Shown: positions 7,709 to 15,568 of the stretch, in pieces | Layout: each line of letters opens with the position of its first letter | Numbering within the stretch: the stretch's first letter is position 1 | Virus record (IMG/VR): IMGVR_UViG_3300013132_000103 | Span: 1-38,886 of that record | Direction: 5' to 3' (one strand) | Length of the DNA: 38,886 bases | From: a virus | Notes under the pieces: model-generated | What the model was told of the DNA's origin: nothing | What the model saw: the letters and a program-made list of their open reading frames with translations, nothing else | Database searches by the model: none | Position numbers and translations under genes: made by a program

Positions 7709-10289
7709 TTTAATTGAGAAAGACCAAGTCTTAATAGATCAATTTGAAAATATTGATCTTGGGCTTCATGGGGTAAGATTGCCAGAATTTTCTATCGATA
7801 AGCTTTACAAAAGAGAACTGAATATAAGCGAAGATGCCTCAAATTATGAATTCTTGAGGGCGTTAGCTTTAAATGGATTTAAATCATTGAATATAAATAA
7901 AAATTCTATAGAATATAAAAAATATGTAGATCGAGCAAAATACGAACTAGAGAATCTGAAAGAGCTTGGATTTATAGATTATATATTACTAGTATGGGAC
8001 GTAATAAACTTTTGCAAAAATAACAGTATCCCTGTAGGGCTTGGTCGAGGCTCGGCCGCAGGCTCGTTAATATTATTTCTTATAGGCGTTACAAAAATTG
8101 ATCCAGTAAAATACGATTTATATTTTGAAAGATTTATATCTAAAATTCGAGCAAAAAAACAAATAATAGATGGTATTACATATTTAGATGGCAGTCTTAT
8201 GTGCGACGTAGATTTAGATATTTGTTACTATAATAGACACAAAGTTCTCGAATATTTGGAATCAAAATTCAAAGGCAAAACTAGTAAAATTTTAACTTTA
8301 AATACCTTAAGTGCAAAGCTTTTAATAAAAGAATGCGGAAAAATTGTCGCAGAAAAAAGCGAAGAAGAGATGACGAACATATCTTCTCTGATACCAAAAA
8401 TATATGGTCAGGTAAAAGACATCAGAGAAGCGTATGATGAAGTGGAATTGTTTAAAACATGGTGCGATGAAAACCTAGAGGCATATCAGATCGCCTTGAA
8501 ACTAAGAGACCTAATAAAAAATAAAGGGGTACATCCTTCTGGCGTCCTGCTTTCTTATTTTGACTTGGAGAAAATATGTCCAACAGAACTTGCTTCTGAT
8601 AAAGAGCCTGTTTCAAGTTATGATATGAGCTGGGTAAGTCTATTTAATATAAAGCTAGATATTTTGGGATTAAGGAGCGTCTCCGTAGTTGACGACGTAT
8701 GCCGAAGAATAGGCTTGGATATATCTTCAATTAATTTAGACGATAAATCAATATATTATAATTTACAAGAACTTAAATCGCCCCATGGCCTATTCCAAAT
8801 TGAAGCAGACACAAATTTTAAAGTTTGTCAGAAAGTAAAGCCAAAAAATCTAGAAGAACTTAGCGCGGTACTAGCCCTAGCTAGGCCTGGCGCGCTTCAG
8901 TTTGTCGATAAATACGCGAAGTATACAAATACTGGAGATTACGAAAGTATTCATCCATTCTTTGACGAAATCTTAAGACAAACAGGCGGTGTAGCTTTGT
9001 ATCAAGAACAATTAATGCAAATGGCGCACAAAATAGGTTTTAGCCTAGACGAAGCAGAAATATTAAGAAGGATCGTGGGAAAGAAAAAGACGGAAGAAAT
9101 TAAAGCTTGGAAAAAGAAGATTGAAAATAAAATAAAAGAAAAAAAACTTCCTAAAGAAGTTGGAGAAGTTCTATGGAAAATTATGGAAGACTCTGCGAAC
9201 TATTCTTTCAATAAATCTCATTCGCTAGCGTATGCAGCCTTAGCTTCTGTAACAATATATTTAAAATTTAATTATCCAAAAGAATTCTTTTTATCATTAT
9301 TAAAAATGACTCGAAATGAGCCCGACCCTATTGGAGAAATATCTAAAATACAAAAAGAAATGCATAATTTTGGCATTGAACTTTTGCCGCCGCATATCAT
9401 AAAATCAGAAATGGATTTTTCGATAGAAGGCCAAAATATTAGATTTGGTCTTCTATCTATAAAAGGAATTAGTGATAAATCAATAGAAAAACTAAATAGC
9501 TTCAGAAATAGATACTCAAATAAATTCGAAATTTTTCAAGCAGCAGAAGAAGCCGACTTAAACATTGGCGTATTGTCGGCCTTAATTCAAGCCGGTGCCC
9601 TAAGCGGATTTAAACAGTCTAGAAGTAAAATAGTGCTAGAGGCTCAATTATGGAATATATTAAGCTCTAAAGAAAAAAGATATTCAATATTCTTTGCCGA
9701 CAAATTTGATTATGATTTAATTAAAATTATTAAACATCTTAATTCATTTACGGATGAAAAAAACAGCAAAATAATTAAAGATCAAAGACTAAATACAATA
9801 AAAACAAAGTACGAACCTTATTTGCAAATATATAATCAAAATAGTAAAAGCGAAAGTTTTGCGAATTGGTATTATGAGAAGAAGCTATTAGGCTACACAT
9901 ACGAGAAAACTTTAAATAATATCTTTTCAGAAAAAAGAGCAAATTTAAAGTATATAACTGATATATCAAATGAGACAATAAACACCAAAATAGATTTTGT
10001 TGGGCAAATAGAAGATGCGTTTTCTGGGATATCTAAAAACCAGAAGAAAACTAGATATTTAAGGCTTAAGATTTCAGACGAAACAGGCTCATTAACAACT
10101 TTAATGTTTAATGATAACATAGATAATAATAAATTATTAAATAACAATAAAGATTTGGAAGAAGGGAATATTGTCATTGTAAGGGGGTTAAAAAGAGACG
10201 ACTGCATATTTGGAGACATCGTAGCTATTCAAGACCATCAAATATACATGAAGCTAAACGATTTAAAGAAGATAGATAAAAATAATTGA
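7701..10289 (+). CDS. dnaE (C-terminal part): Split DNA polymerase III alpha: catalytic palm, fingers and OB domain
   Basis: 862 residues matching bacterial DnaE from just after the PHP domain onward. Seen in order: LPEF entry; GFIDYILLVWDVINFC; GRGSAAGS at 115-122; catalytic aspartates Asp169 and Asp171 in MCDVDLDIC and Asp320 in IKLDILGL; the fingers block ALYQEQLMQMA...ILRRIVGKKK; the SANYSFNKSHSLAYA motif; a helix-hairpin-helix-like VLSALIQAGAL; and a C-terminal OB fold (IDFVGQIEDAF... LTTLMFNDNI). All three palm aspartates are present, so it should be an active polymerase. It lacks the PHP part, encoded separately at 5557-6306, and a tau-binding C-terminus is not obvious. It starts inside the preceding gene with only a weak GGATAA upstream. 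Confidence 0.95.
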   Translation: MNDLIEKDQVLIDQFENIDLGLHGVRLPEFSIDKLYKRELNISEDASNYEFLRALALNGFKSLNINKNSIEYKKYVDRAKYELENLKELGFIDYILLVWDVINFCKNNSIPVGLGRGSAAGSLILFLIGVTKIDPVKYDLYFERFISKIRAKKQIIDGITYLDGSLMCDVDLDICYYNRHKVLEYLESKFKGKTSKILTLNTLSAKLLIKECGKIVAEKSEEEMTNISSLIPKIYGQVKDIREAYDEVELFKTWCDENLEAYQIALKLRDLIKNKGVHPSGVLLSYFDLEKICPTELASDKEPVSSYDMSWVSLFNIKLDILGLRSVSVVDDVCRRIGLDISSINLDDKSIYYNLQELKSPHGLFQIEADTNFKVCQKVKPKNLEELSAVLALARPGALQFVDKYAKYTNTGDYESIHPFFDEILRQTGGVALYQEQLMQMAHKIGFSLDEAEILRRIVGKKKTEEIKAWKKKIENKIKEKKLPKEVGEVLWKIMEDSANYSFNKSHSLAYAALASVTIYLKFNYPKEFFLSLLKMTRNEPDPIGEISKIQKEMHNFGIELLPPHIIKSEMDFSIEGQNIRFGLLSIKGISDKSIEKLNSFRNRYSNKFEIFQAAEEADLNIGVLSALIQAGALSGFKQSRSKIVLEAQLWNILSSKEKRYSIFFADKFDYDLIKIIKHLNSFTDEKNSKIIKDQRLNTIKTKYEPYLQIYNQNSKSESFANWYYEKKLLGYTYEKTLNNIFSEKRANLKYITDISNETINTKIDFVGQIEDAFSGISKNQKKTRYLRLKISDETGSLTTLMFNDNIDNNKLLNNNKDLEEGNIVIVRGLKRDDCIFGDIVAIQDHQIYMKLNDLKKIDKNN

Positions 10290-10314
10290 CATTTTAAATA
10301 ATTTTTTGTACCAT
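10286..10314 (+). promoter_or_regulatory. Sigma70-like promoter for the SSB/glycosyltransferase operon, near-leaderless mRNA
   Basis: Perfect TTGACA at 10286-10291, just after the polymerase stop codon, 17-bp spacer, TACCAT at 10309-10314. Ten nt separate the -10 from the ATG at 10325, predicting a leader of at most about 4 nt. Confidence 0.72.
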
Positions 10315-10324
10315 ATATAAATAT

Positions 10325-10858
10325 ATGATATCATTTTATAAACCAAACAGCAAAAATACTGGCACGGCTTGTAGTTTTAGCGTAAACCCTAAAGACCAAT
10401 CAATTTGGAGTTCTTTGATAAAACAAAGCGCCTGGAATGATAAAACAAAAACAGGCTCTTTTATAGATAATAAAGATAATCCAGAGAAAAGCGCAAAAAT
10501 AAAATATTCTTTGGTAGAAACCGCGGGTTTATTAGAAGCTATAGATAAAAATATAGAATTTTCAGCCTATCATTCCTCAGATAAGCAAGTGACAAAAATA
10601 AAATTTGCTCCTTATATTAAGGATGGCAAACAAGTGGGTTTTTCCTATAGCGTTCAAAAAGAGAATAAAGAAAACGTAGAGAACAAGCAATCATATTTAA
10701 TAGGCTTTTATTTTAATGAAACAAGACTTTTGAAAGAATTTTTGCAATATTCTTTGAATACATCTTTTGACTCTCAAAGAGTAGAGATGATAAAAAAATT
10801 AAAAAATAACAAAGATAAAGTACCTGTTGTAGATCAAGAAGACAGCGAGCTTTGGTAA
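10325..10858 (+). CDS. Probable phage single-stranded DNA-binding protein
   Basis: 177 residues. The N-terminal 150 residues look like a beta-rich domain (GTACSFSVNPKD, IKYSLVE, IEFSAYHSSDKQVTKIKFAPYI, GFSYSVQK, YLIGFYFNETRLLKEFLQYSL), a pattern close to Whirly/PC4-like DNA-binding families. The C-terminus is short, acidic and ends in an aromatic residue (VDQEDSELW), as do bacterial SSB and T7 gp2.5, whose tips recruit replisome partners. I infer that it coats single-stranded DNA for the polymerase, helicase and annealing protein encoded around it. Family assignment is by eye; no signature motif decides it. First gene of operon C, with a predicted near-leaderless start; its stop overlaps the next ATG (TAATG). 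Confidence 0.6.
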   Translation: MISFYKPNSKNTGTACSFSVNPKDQSIWSSLIKQSAWNDKTKTGSFIDNKDNPEKSAKIKYSLVETAGLLEAIDKNIEFSAYHSSDKQVTKIKFAPYIKDGKQVGFSYSVQKENKENVENKQSYLIGFYFNETRLLKEFLQYSLNTSFDSQRVEMIKKLKNNKDKVPVVDQEDSELW

Positions 10859-12798
10859 TGTCAAGAAAAAAGAAAGTATTAGTTCAAACAGATTTCTCTC
10901 TTGCCAAAACTGGCTTCGGAAGAAATGCCAGAGCGATATTAACTAATTTATATAATTTAAATAAATATGAAATTGTGCATTATTGCTGTGGGCTACCAAA
11001 TGGGCACCCAGAATTACATAAAACTCCATGGAAATCTATAGGATCATTACCAAATAACCCACACGAAATAGAGCAACTAAATAAAGACCCCTTTTTAGCT
11101 AGGCAAGCAGGGTACGGAGCTTTATTATTAGACCAAGTAATAGATCAAGAAAAGCCAGATGTATATATAGCCGTTCAAGACATTTGGGGTGTAGACTTTG
11201 CAATAGATAAACCATGGTTTAATAAAATCAGCTCAGCGATTTGGACCACTTTAGATTCGCTGCCAATTCTAGAATCAGCAATAAAATGCGCGCCAAAAGT
11301 AAAAAACTATTGGATCTGGAGCAATTTCGCAACAAAAGCTCTCCATAAACTTGGCCATAAACATATTAAAACTGTTCATGGAGCGATAGATGATTCAAAT
11401 TTTTATAGATTATCAGATTTTGACAGGAATCAACTTAGAAAAAAGAATAATATTGATCAAAACGCCTTTATCATAGGATTTGTTTTTAGAAACCAATTAA
11501 GGAAAAGCGTTCCAAACCTTTTACAGGGATATGCCCTTTGGAAAAAAAATAATCCAAATACTAAAAATACTTATTTACTTTTACATACCCATTGGTCCGA
11601 AGGTTGGAATATTTATAAACTAGCAGACGAAATTGGAGTAGACAAGAAAGAAATATTAACGACTTATATATGTAAAAATTGTGGAGAATATGAAATTAAA
11701 AATTTTCAAGGGCAAGATATAAAATGTCCATATTGCCAAGCCGAAAAAGGACAAACAACAACAAACGTCGGAGTCGGCGTAACTGAAAAGCAATTAAATG
11801 AAGTATATAATTTTATGGATGTATATTGTCATCCATTTACAAGTGGTGGGCAAGAAATACCTATACAAGAGGCAAAATTAACAGAACTAATAACTTTAGT
11901 AACAAATTATAGCTGTGGTGAGGAAATGTGCGAACCAGACGCTGGCTCTTTGTCCTTAGAATGGTCAGAGTACAGAGAGCACGGGACAGAATTTATAAAA
12001 GCTTCAACAAAACCAGAATCAATTGCAAATCAAATAAATCATGTGTATAAAATGCAGCCCGCTCAAAGAAAAGAAATGGGCAAAAAAGCAAGAGAATGGA
12101 CACTTAAAAATTTTAGCGTCGCAAATATTTCAAGCATAATTCAGGAATTTATTGACGCTTCTCCAATAGTTGATTGGGCTAATATTAGTGGGTCTTTTAA
12201 TACGTTAAAAGACCCGTATGCAAAAATAGAAAATATTGCGGATGATGGAGAATGGATCCTGTCAATGTATAGGAATATATTAAAAATGGATCAACTTAAC
12301 AAAAACGATGATGGATATAAATATTGGATTAAAGAAATAGAAAAAGGAACAAAAAGAGAAGATATAGAAAAATACTTCAGACAAGTGGCAATTCAAGAAA
12401 ATCAAAAAAATACTAAAATAGACTTCGAGAATTTATTAGATAAAGAAGACAAAGGTAAAAGGATTCTTTATGTCATGCCAGAAAGTATTGGCGATATTTA
12501 TATGTCCACCGCCCTTTTTGAAAATATCAAGAAACAATATCCAAATCATAATTTATATGTTGCTGTAAAACCAGAATATTTTGAGATCCTCCAAGGAAAC
12601 CCGCATATACATAAAATAATACAATATTTCTCTCAGATGGACCAAATACTTTGGCTAGAGGGAAATGCGGATCACAATGGTTATTTTGAAATTGCTTTTT
12701 TACCCTATATTGGAACACAAAGGATCTTGGATTACTTGCACAATGGGAAAACTAATATTCAATTTAACATAAAGGAGTTTGAGCATGCATCTTCTTGA
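10858..12798 (+). CDS. GT-B glycosyltransferase with zinc ribbon, fused to the N-terminal half of a GT9 glycosyltransferase
   Basis: 646 residues from the ATG overlapping the previous stop; a TTG at 10852 would add two residues. Residues 1-430 are a GT4-like GT-B enzyme: VLVQTDFSLAKTGFGRNAR at the start, an NTYLLLHTHWSEGWN strand, and a C-terminal Rossmann domain with TSGGQEIPIQEAKL. A CX2C-X14-CX2C zinc ribbon (Cys272, 275, 290, 293) is inserted before that motif. From about residue 530, GKRILYVMPESIGDIYMSTALFEN and a NPHIHKIIQ strand match the first Rossmann domain of GT9 heptosyltransferases. The second Rossmann domain is missing here but is encoded by the next gene. The enzymes may glycosylate phage DNA, virion proteins or host surface; the sequence does not say which. 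Confidence 0.85.
   Translation: MSRKKKVLVQTDFSLAKTGFGRNARAILTNLYNLNKYEIVHYCCGLPNGHPELHKTPWKSIGSLPNNPHEIEQLNKDPFLARQAGYGALLLDQVIDQEKPDVYIAVQDIWGVDFAIDKPWFNKISSAIWTTLDSLPILESAIKCAPKVKNYWIWSNFATKALHKLGHKHIKTVHGAIDDSNFYRLSDFDRNQLRKKNNIDQNAFIIGFVFRNQLRKSVPNLLQGYALWKKNNPNTKNTYLLLHTHWSEGWNIYKLADEIGVDKKEILTTYICKNCGEYEIKNFQGQDIKCPYCQAEKGQTTTNVGVGVTEKQLNEVYNFMDVYCHPFTSGGQEIPIQEAKLTELITLVTNYSCGEEMCEPDAGSLSLEWSEYREHGTEFIKASTKPESIANQINHVYKMQPAQRKEMGKKAREWTLKNFSVANISSIIQEFIDASPIVDWANISGSFNTLKDPYAKIENIADDGEWILSMYRNILKMDQLNKNDDGYKYWIKEIEKGTKREDIEKYFRQVAIQENQKNTKIDFENLLDKEDKGKRILYVMPESIGDIYMSTALFENIKKQYPNHNLYVAVKPEYFEILQGNPHIHKIIQYFSQMDQILWLEGNADHNGYFEIAFLPYIGTQRILDYLHNGKTNIQFNIKEFEHASS
12771..12777 (+). promoter_or_regulatory. 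Ribosome binding site deciding the start of the GT9 C-half gene
   Basis: AAAGGAG lies 7 nt before the ATG at 12785 and inside the upstream gene. It favours that ATG over the in-frame TTG at 12779, and it supports independent initiation of the second glycosyltransferase half rather than a frameshift. Confidence 0.7.
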
Positions 12799-13927
12799 GA
12801 GATACGCCACCTCCTGCGGAGTGAAGATCGGTAAGCCTTATATTTATGAAATTTTTTTTCCATTACCTTTTTCTAAATATATAACTTTTCAACCATACAG
12901 CAAATATGACTCGAAAAACTATGATTATTGGGAAGAAGTCATATCGCTAGTCCATAAACATTTGCAGCAACAAAATATACATATCGTACAGATTGGTGCA
13001 CAGAAAGATAGACCTGTCTCAAATTGTTATAATGTCTGTGGTCAAACAAAAATCGGTCAAGCCGCGCATATTATCAAAAACGGACTAATGCATGTTGGCG
13101 CGGATAGTTTCGGTGCTCATGTAGCTTCTGGGTTTAATAAAAAAATACTAACATTGTATTCAAATAATAATATAGAAAATGTTAAACCATATTGGTCTGA
13201 TAATAAAGACGTTTTACTTCTAAGGGCTAATTCTAATAAAAAACCTTCGTATTCTGCCGCAGAGCAAAATAAAGATATAAATAATATAAAACCAGAAATA
13301 ATTGCACAGGGTATCCTAGATTTATTAGACATTAAAATTAAACTAAATATCTCTACAAAGTATATTGGCCGAGACTTTCAAATGAAAACATTGGAGATCA
13401 TTCCAGATCCAAAATTAGATTTATTGAGTATAAATATTGAGAATCCTATCATTAGAATGGATTATAATTTTGACGAAACCTTCTTGGAGAAAGTTCTTCA
13501 ATTAAAAAAATCTACAATTATTTTTACTGACAGAAAAATAAAAGAGCAGCTTTTAAAATCTTATAAGAATAAAATAAATCAAATAATTTATATAATTAAC
13601 GAGAACAATGACCCGAAGTTTGCGGAGATCTTAAAAAGAAATTCTATAAATTATGTACTTTTGAGTTTTCTTAAGGAAGATGTACTTAATCAATTCAGAA
13701 TAAAGTATTTAGACTACAATCTTATTGTAAGGAAAGATCATCAAACCAAACCTCAAGGCCTCGCAGATTTTAAAAATCTAAAATATAAATCCTCAAGAAT
13801 TCTGGTATCTTCAGAAGGCCAATTTAGATCTAAATATGATTGGAAAAATAAAAACGGCGACCAGGTAATAGATAACGAAGACTTCTGGAAAGAAGTAGAT
13901 AATTTTTATATTTTTGAGTTGACATAA
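12785..13927 (+). CDS. C-terminal Rossmann half of a GT9 glycosyltransferase plus an unknown domain
   Basis: 380 residues from the ATG with a strong Shine-Dalgarno sequence. It opens with HLLERYATSCGVKIGKP, which reads like the linker between the two GT9 Rossmann domains. The second GT9 domain follows: KYITFQPYSKYDSK, IHIVQIGAQKDRPV, NVCGQTKIGQAAHIIKN and LMHVGADSFGAHVASGFNKKILTLY, the nucleotide-sugar binding face. Residues from about 185 to the end form an extra domain that I do not recognise. The first GT9 half lies at the end of the upstream protein, so the two polypeptides probably associate to make one active site. The genes overlap by 14 nt in different frames, which favours coupled synthesis. 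Confidence 0.82.
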   Translation: MHLLERYATSCGVKIGKPYIYEIFFPLPFSKYITFQPYSKYDSKNYDYWEEVISLVHKHLQQQNIHIVQIGAQKDRPVSNCYNVCGQTKIGQAAHIIKNGLMHVGADSFGAHVASGFNKKILTLYSNNNIENVKPYWSDNKDVLLLRANSNKKPSYSAAEQNKDINNIKPEIIAQGILDLLDIKIKLNISTKYIGRDFQMKTLEIIPDPKLDLLSINIENPIIRMDYNFDETFLEKVLQLKKSTIIFTDRKIKEQLLKSYKNKINQIIYIINENNDPKFAEILKRNSINYVLLSFLKEDVLNQFRIKYLDYNLIVRKDHQTKPQGLADFKNLKYKSSRILVSSEGQFRSKYDWKNKNGDQVIDNEDFWKEVDNFYIFELT

Positions 13928-13947
13928 AAATTAATAAATAGTAAAAT
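13919..13947 (+). promoter_or_regulatory. Sigma70-like promoter for the annealing-protein gene, leaderless mRNA
   Basis: Perfect TTGACA at 13919-13924, overlapping the end of the glycosyltransferase gene, 17-bp spacer, TAAAAT at 13942-13947. The ATG at 13954 begins exactly 7 nt after the -10 box, the usual distance to +1, so the transcript should start on the A of the initiation codon. Confidence 0.75.
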
Positions 13948-13953
13948 TAAACA

Positions 13954-14742
13954 ATGGAAATAACCATAGAAAACAATAAGAATTCTTGCTCTTTAGGAAG
14001 TTCAATGCTAATAGAAAGCGTAGCGACGCTAGAGAACCCCACGCAAGTTCCGCCAAACCTCTTTAAAAGAAATTTATACGGGCTTATTGAAAATTCTTAT
14101 ATAAATTATATCTTTAACGAAGATGGAACCATTAATTGGAGAAAAATGATAAAGCATGAATACCTTGTCCCAAATCGACAAAAAACACAAGAAACAGACG
14201 TAACGAAGCTAGATGATAAAGATCTTTTAATTTTATTAGGTGGTATTAAAGAACTAGCGCAAATTAGAGGTTATATAGACGTTTCTTATAAAGTAGTTGC
14301 AGCCTCAGATACATATTTCGCAACAAGCTGTAAGATAACATGGATCCCAAATTACGAAACAGAAGGACGCGCCGTTACATTTGAAGCTCTTGCAGATGCA
14401 ACAGTAAATAATACTAAATCTTTTGCAAGATTTTTCTTAGCGGCGATAGCAGAAAATAGGGCTTTTGTTAGATGCGTAAGAAATTTCCTAAAGATTAATA
14501 TTGTATCTCAAGAAGAGTTGGGGGACGCAAAGCTTTTAGATGAAGCGCAGATAGTAAATGATAATCCTACTTCCCCAATTTCTTTACTAGAGAAGACAAT
14601 GAAAGATAAAAGCATTACATTTGAACAGCTTAAGAAAAAGCTCCTTAAAGAAAAAGTTGAAAATGCAGAAAATATAAACTCTCTACAAGATATACCTAAA
14701 GTAAAAATATTTGAACTAATAGATAGAATTAAAAAACTTTAA
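13954..14742 (+). CDS. Possible Rad52/Erf-like single-strand annealing protein
   Basis: 262 residues. The central region has YIDVSYKVVAASDTYFATSCKITWIP, a beta pair, then a conserved-looking helix block with AVTFEALADATVNNTKSFARFFLAAIAENRAFVRCVRNFLKI. This beta-beta-alpha layout with clustered Arg resembles the DNA-binding core of Rad52-like annealing proteins. The C-terminus is a separate helical segment (ITFEQLKKKLL ... KVKIFELIDRIKKL), as in many annealing proteins that bind SSB. I infer annealing of homologous single strands together with the probable SSB and Cas4-like nuclease. No motif is decisive; RecT or an unrelated family are alternatives. It is expressed alone from a leaderless promoter, and its stop overlaps the stop of the convergent gene by 4 nt. 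Confidence 0.5.
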   Translation: MEITIENNKNSCSLGSSMLIESVATLENPTQVPPNLFKRNLYGLIENSYINYIFNEDGTINWRKMIKHEYLVPNRQKTQETDVTKLDDKDLLILLGGIKELAQIRGYIDVSYKVVAASDTYFATSCKITWIPNYETEGRAVTFEALADATVNNTKSFARFFLAAIAENRAFVRCVRNFLKINIVSQEELGDAKLLDEAQIVNDNPTSPISLLEKTMKDKSITFEQLKKKLLKEKVENAENINSLQDIPKVKIFELIDRIKKL

Positions 14743-15536
14743 AATAAAGTATAATAATTAAAATTTACTCTTCCTTCTTCTATTGTTGAAAAATTAGAAG
14801 TTTCTTCAGATTTAGTTAAGTCTTTAAAAGTAAAAGAATAAAGATTACTACCATTGACGTAGCTTTTTAGCTTAAGAGTGAGATCTTGTATATCTGGTTT
14901 ATTGTATATGCTTGTTACTCCACTAAAAGTATATTCATTTATATTCGCAAACAAACTTAAGCTTATTTTTAGTGGAAGCATAGAAATAAATTCGTCTGGG
15001 AGTATTTGGCCTATTTTATAAGAAGGTCTTTTTTCGCATTCAATCGTTAAGTTTAATTTGTTTACTAACGCTTTATCTACAACTGAGGAATCAAAATAAA
15101 TATCTACATAATTATTATTATATGGAAGAATATTAAAATTAGCAGGTTTAAGAATTTCTAGGCCTGTCTCTGAATAAACTTCAGCGAATATTTTTAAATT
15201 CGCTTTAGCACTTACTACAGAATCTATTTCATAATTTAAAGAATAATTATTTAAGAAACCAGTTTTAAATATAAAATATTTATCATTATAATTGAATTTT
15301 CCAGAAAATGGAGTATTACCTGTAAAATTTAATAATATATCATTTGCCAAAGGTATATATTCTATGCCTAGATCTGCCTCAATAAATTTAGAATTTATGT
15401 AATTTTTTGAATTATTCTCGATAAGCAAAGATGGCTCTACAGAGCTTTCCCATTTTAAATCTAAAGCTTGTATTCCAGAAAGTTTTATATTATTTATATA
15501 AAATTCTTGGTTTTCTTTTGAAGAATAAAAGTCCAT
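14739..15536 (-). CDS. Tail-type structural protein (hypothetical)
   Basis: 265 residues, minus strand. The sequence is almost all beta with many Asn, Ser, Tyr and Leu, no Cys-rich motifs and no signal peptide. Segments such as YINNIKLSGIQALDLKW, IEADLGIEYIPLANDILLNFTG and FLNNYSLNYEIDSVVSAKANLKIFAE recall the repeated strands of phage tail-tube or distal-tail proteins. The function is inferred from this and from its late-type promoter; I cannot name a family. It is a lone gene, divergent from the M homologue and convergent with the annealing-protein gene. Its ATG lies exactly 8 nt from a GTGTAAT box, with no Shine-Dalgarno sequence, so its mRNA should be leaderless. Confidence 0.72.
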   Translation of the reverse strand: MDFYSSKENQEFYINNIKLSGIQALDLKWESSVEPSLLIENNSKNYINSKFIEADLGIEYIPLANDILLNFTGNTPFSGKFNYNDKYFIFKTGFLNNYSLNYEIDSVVSAKANLKIFAEVYSETGLEILKPANFNILPYNNNYVDIYFDSSVVDKALVNKLNLTIECEKRPSYKIGQILPDEFISMLPLKISLSLFANINEYTFSGVTSIYNKPDIQDLTLKLKSYVNGSNLYSFTFKDLTKSEETSNFSTIEEGRVNFNYYTLF

Positions 15537-15544
15537 TTAATATA

Positions 15545-15551
15545 ATTACAC
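15545..15551 (-). promoter_or_regulatory. Late promoter box GTGTAAT, leaderless type, for the gene at 15536
   Basis: The box reads GTGTAAT on the minus strand, 8 nt before the ATG. If TGTAAT is the -10 hexamer, transcription starts within one or two bases of the initiation codon. No -35 consensus is seen. The box faces away from the identical box at 15562-15568. Confidence 0.65.
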
Positions 15552-15561
15552 GATTTTTTCT

Positions 15562-15568
15562 GTGTAAT
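15562..15568 (+). promoter_or_regulatory. Late promoter box GTGTAAT for the tail-tip operon (M-L-K-I-J)
   Basis: GTGTAAT lies 26 nt before the ATG at 15595, and a Shine-Dalgarno-like AAGGA lies between. The same 26-nt distance is found before the tape measure gene. Together with the opposite box at 15545-15551 it forms an inverted repeat, AATTACAC/GTGTAATT, with a 10-nt centre: two back-to-back promoters. Confidence 0.65.

Noticed and set aside
12779-12784. TTG at 12779 as start of the second glycosyltransferase gene
   Set aside because: The ATG at 12785 has an AAAGGAG at the right distance; TTG would be too close to it.
14736-14750. ACTTTA-AAA-TAAAGT hairpin as terminator between convergent genes
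   Set aside because: The stem is six weak pairs with almost no GC and no clear T-run, so I cannot support termination.
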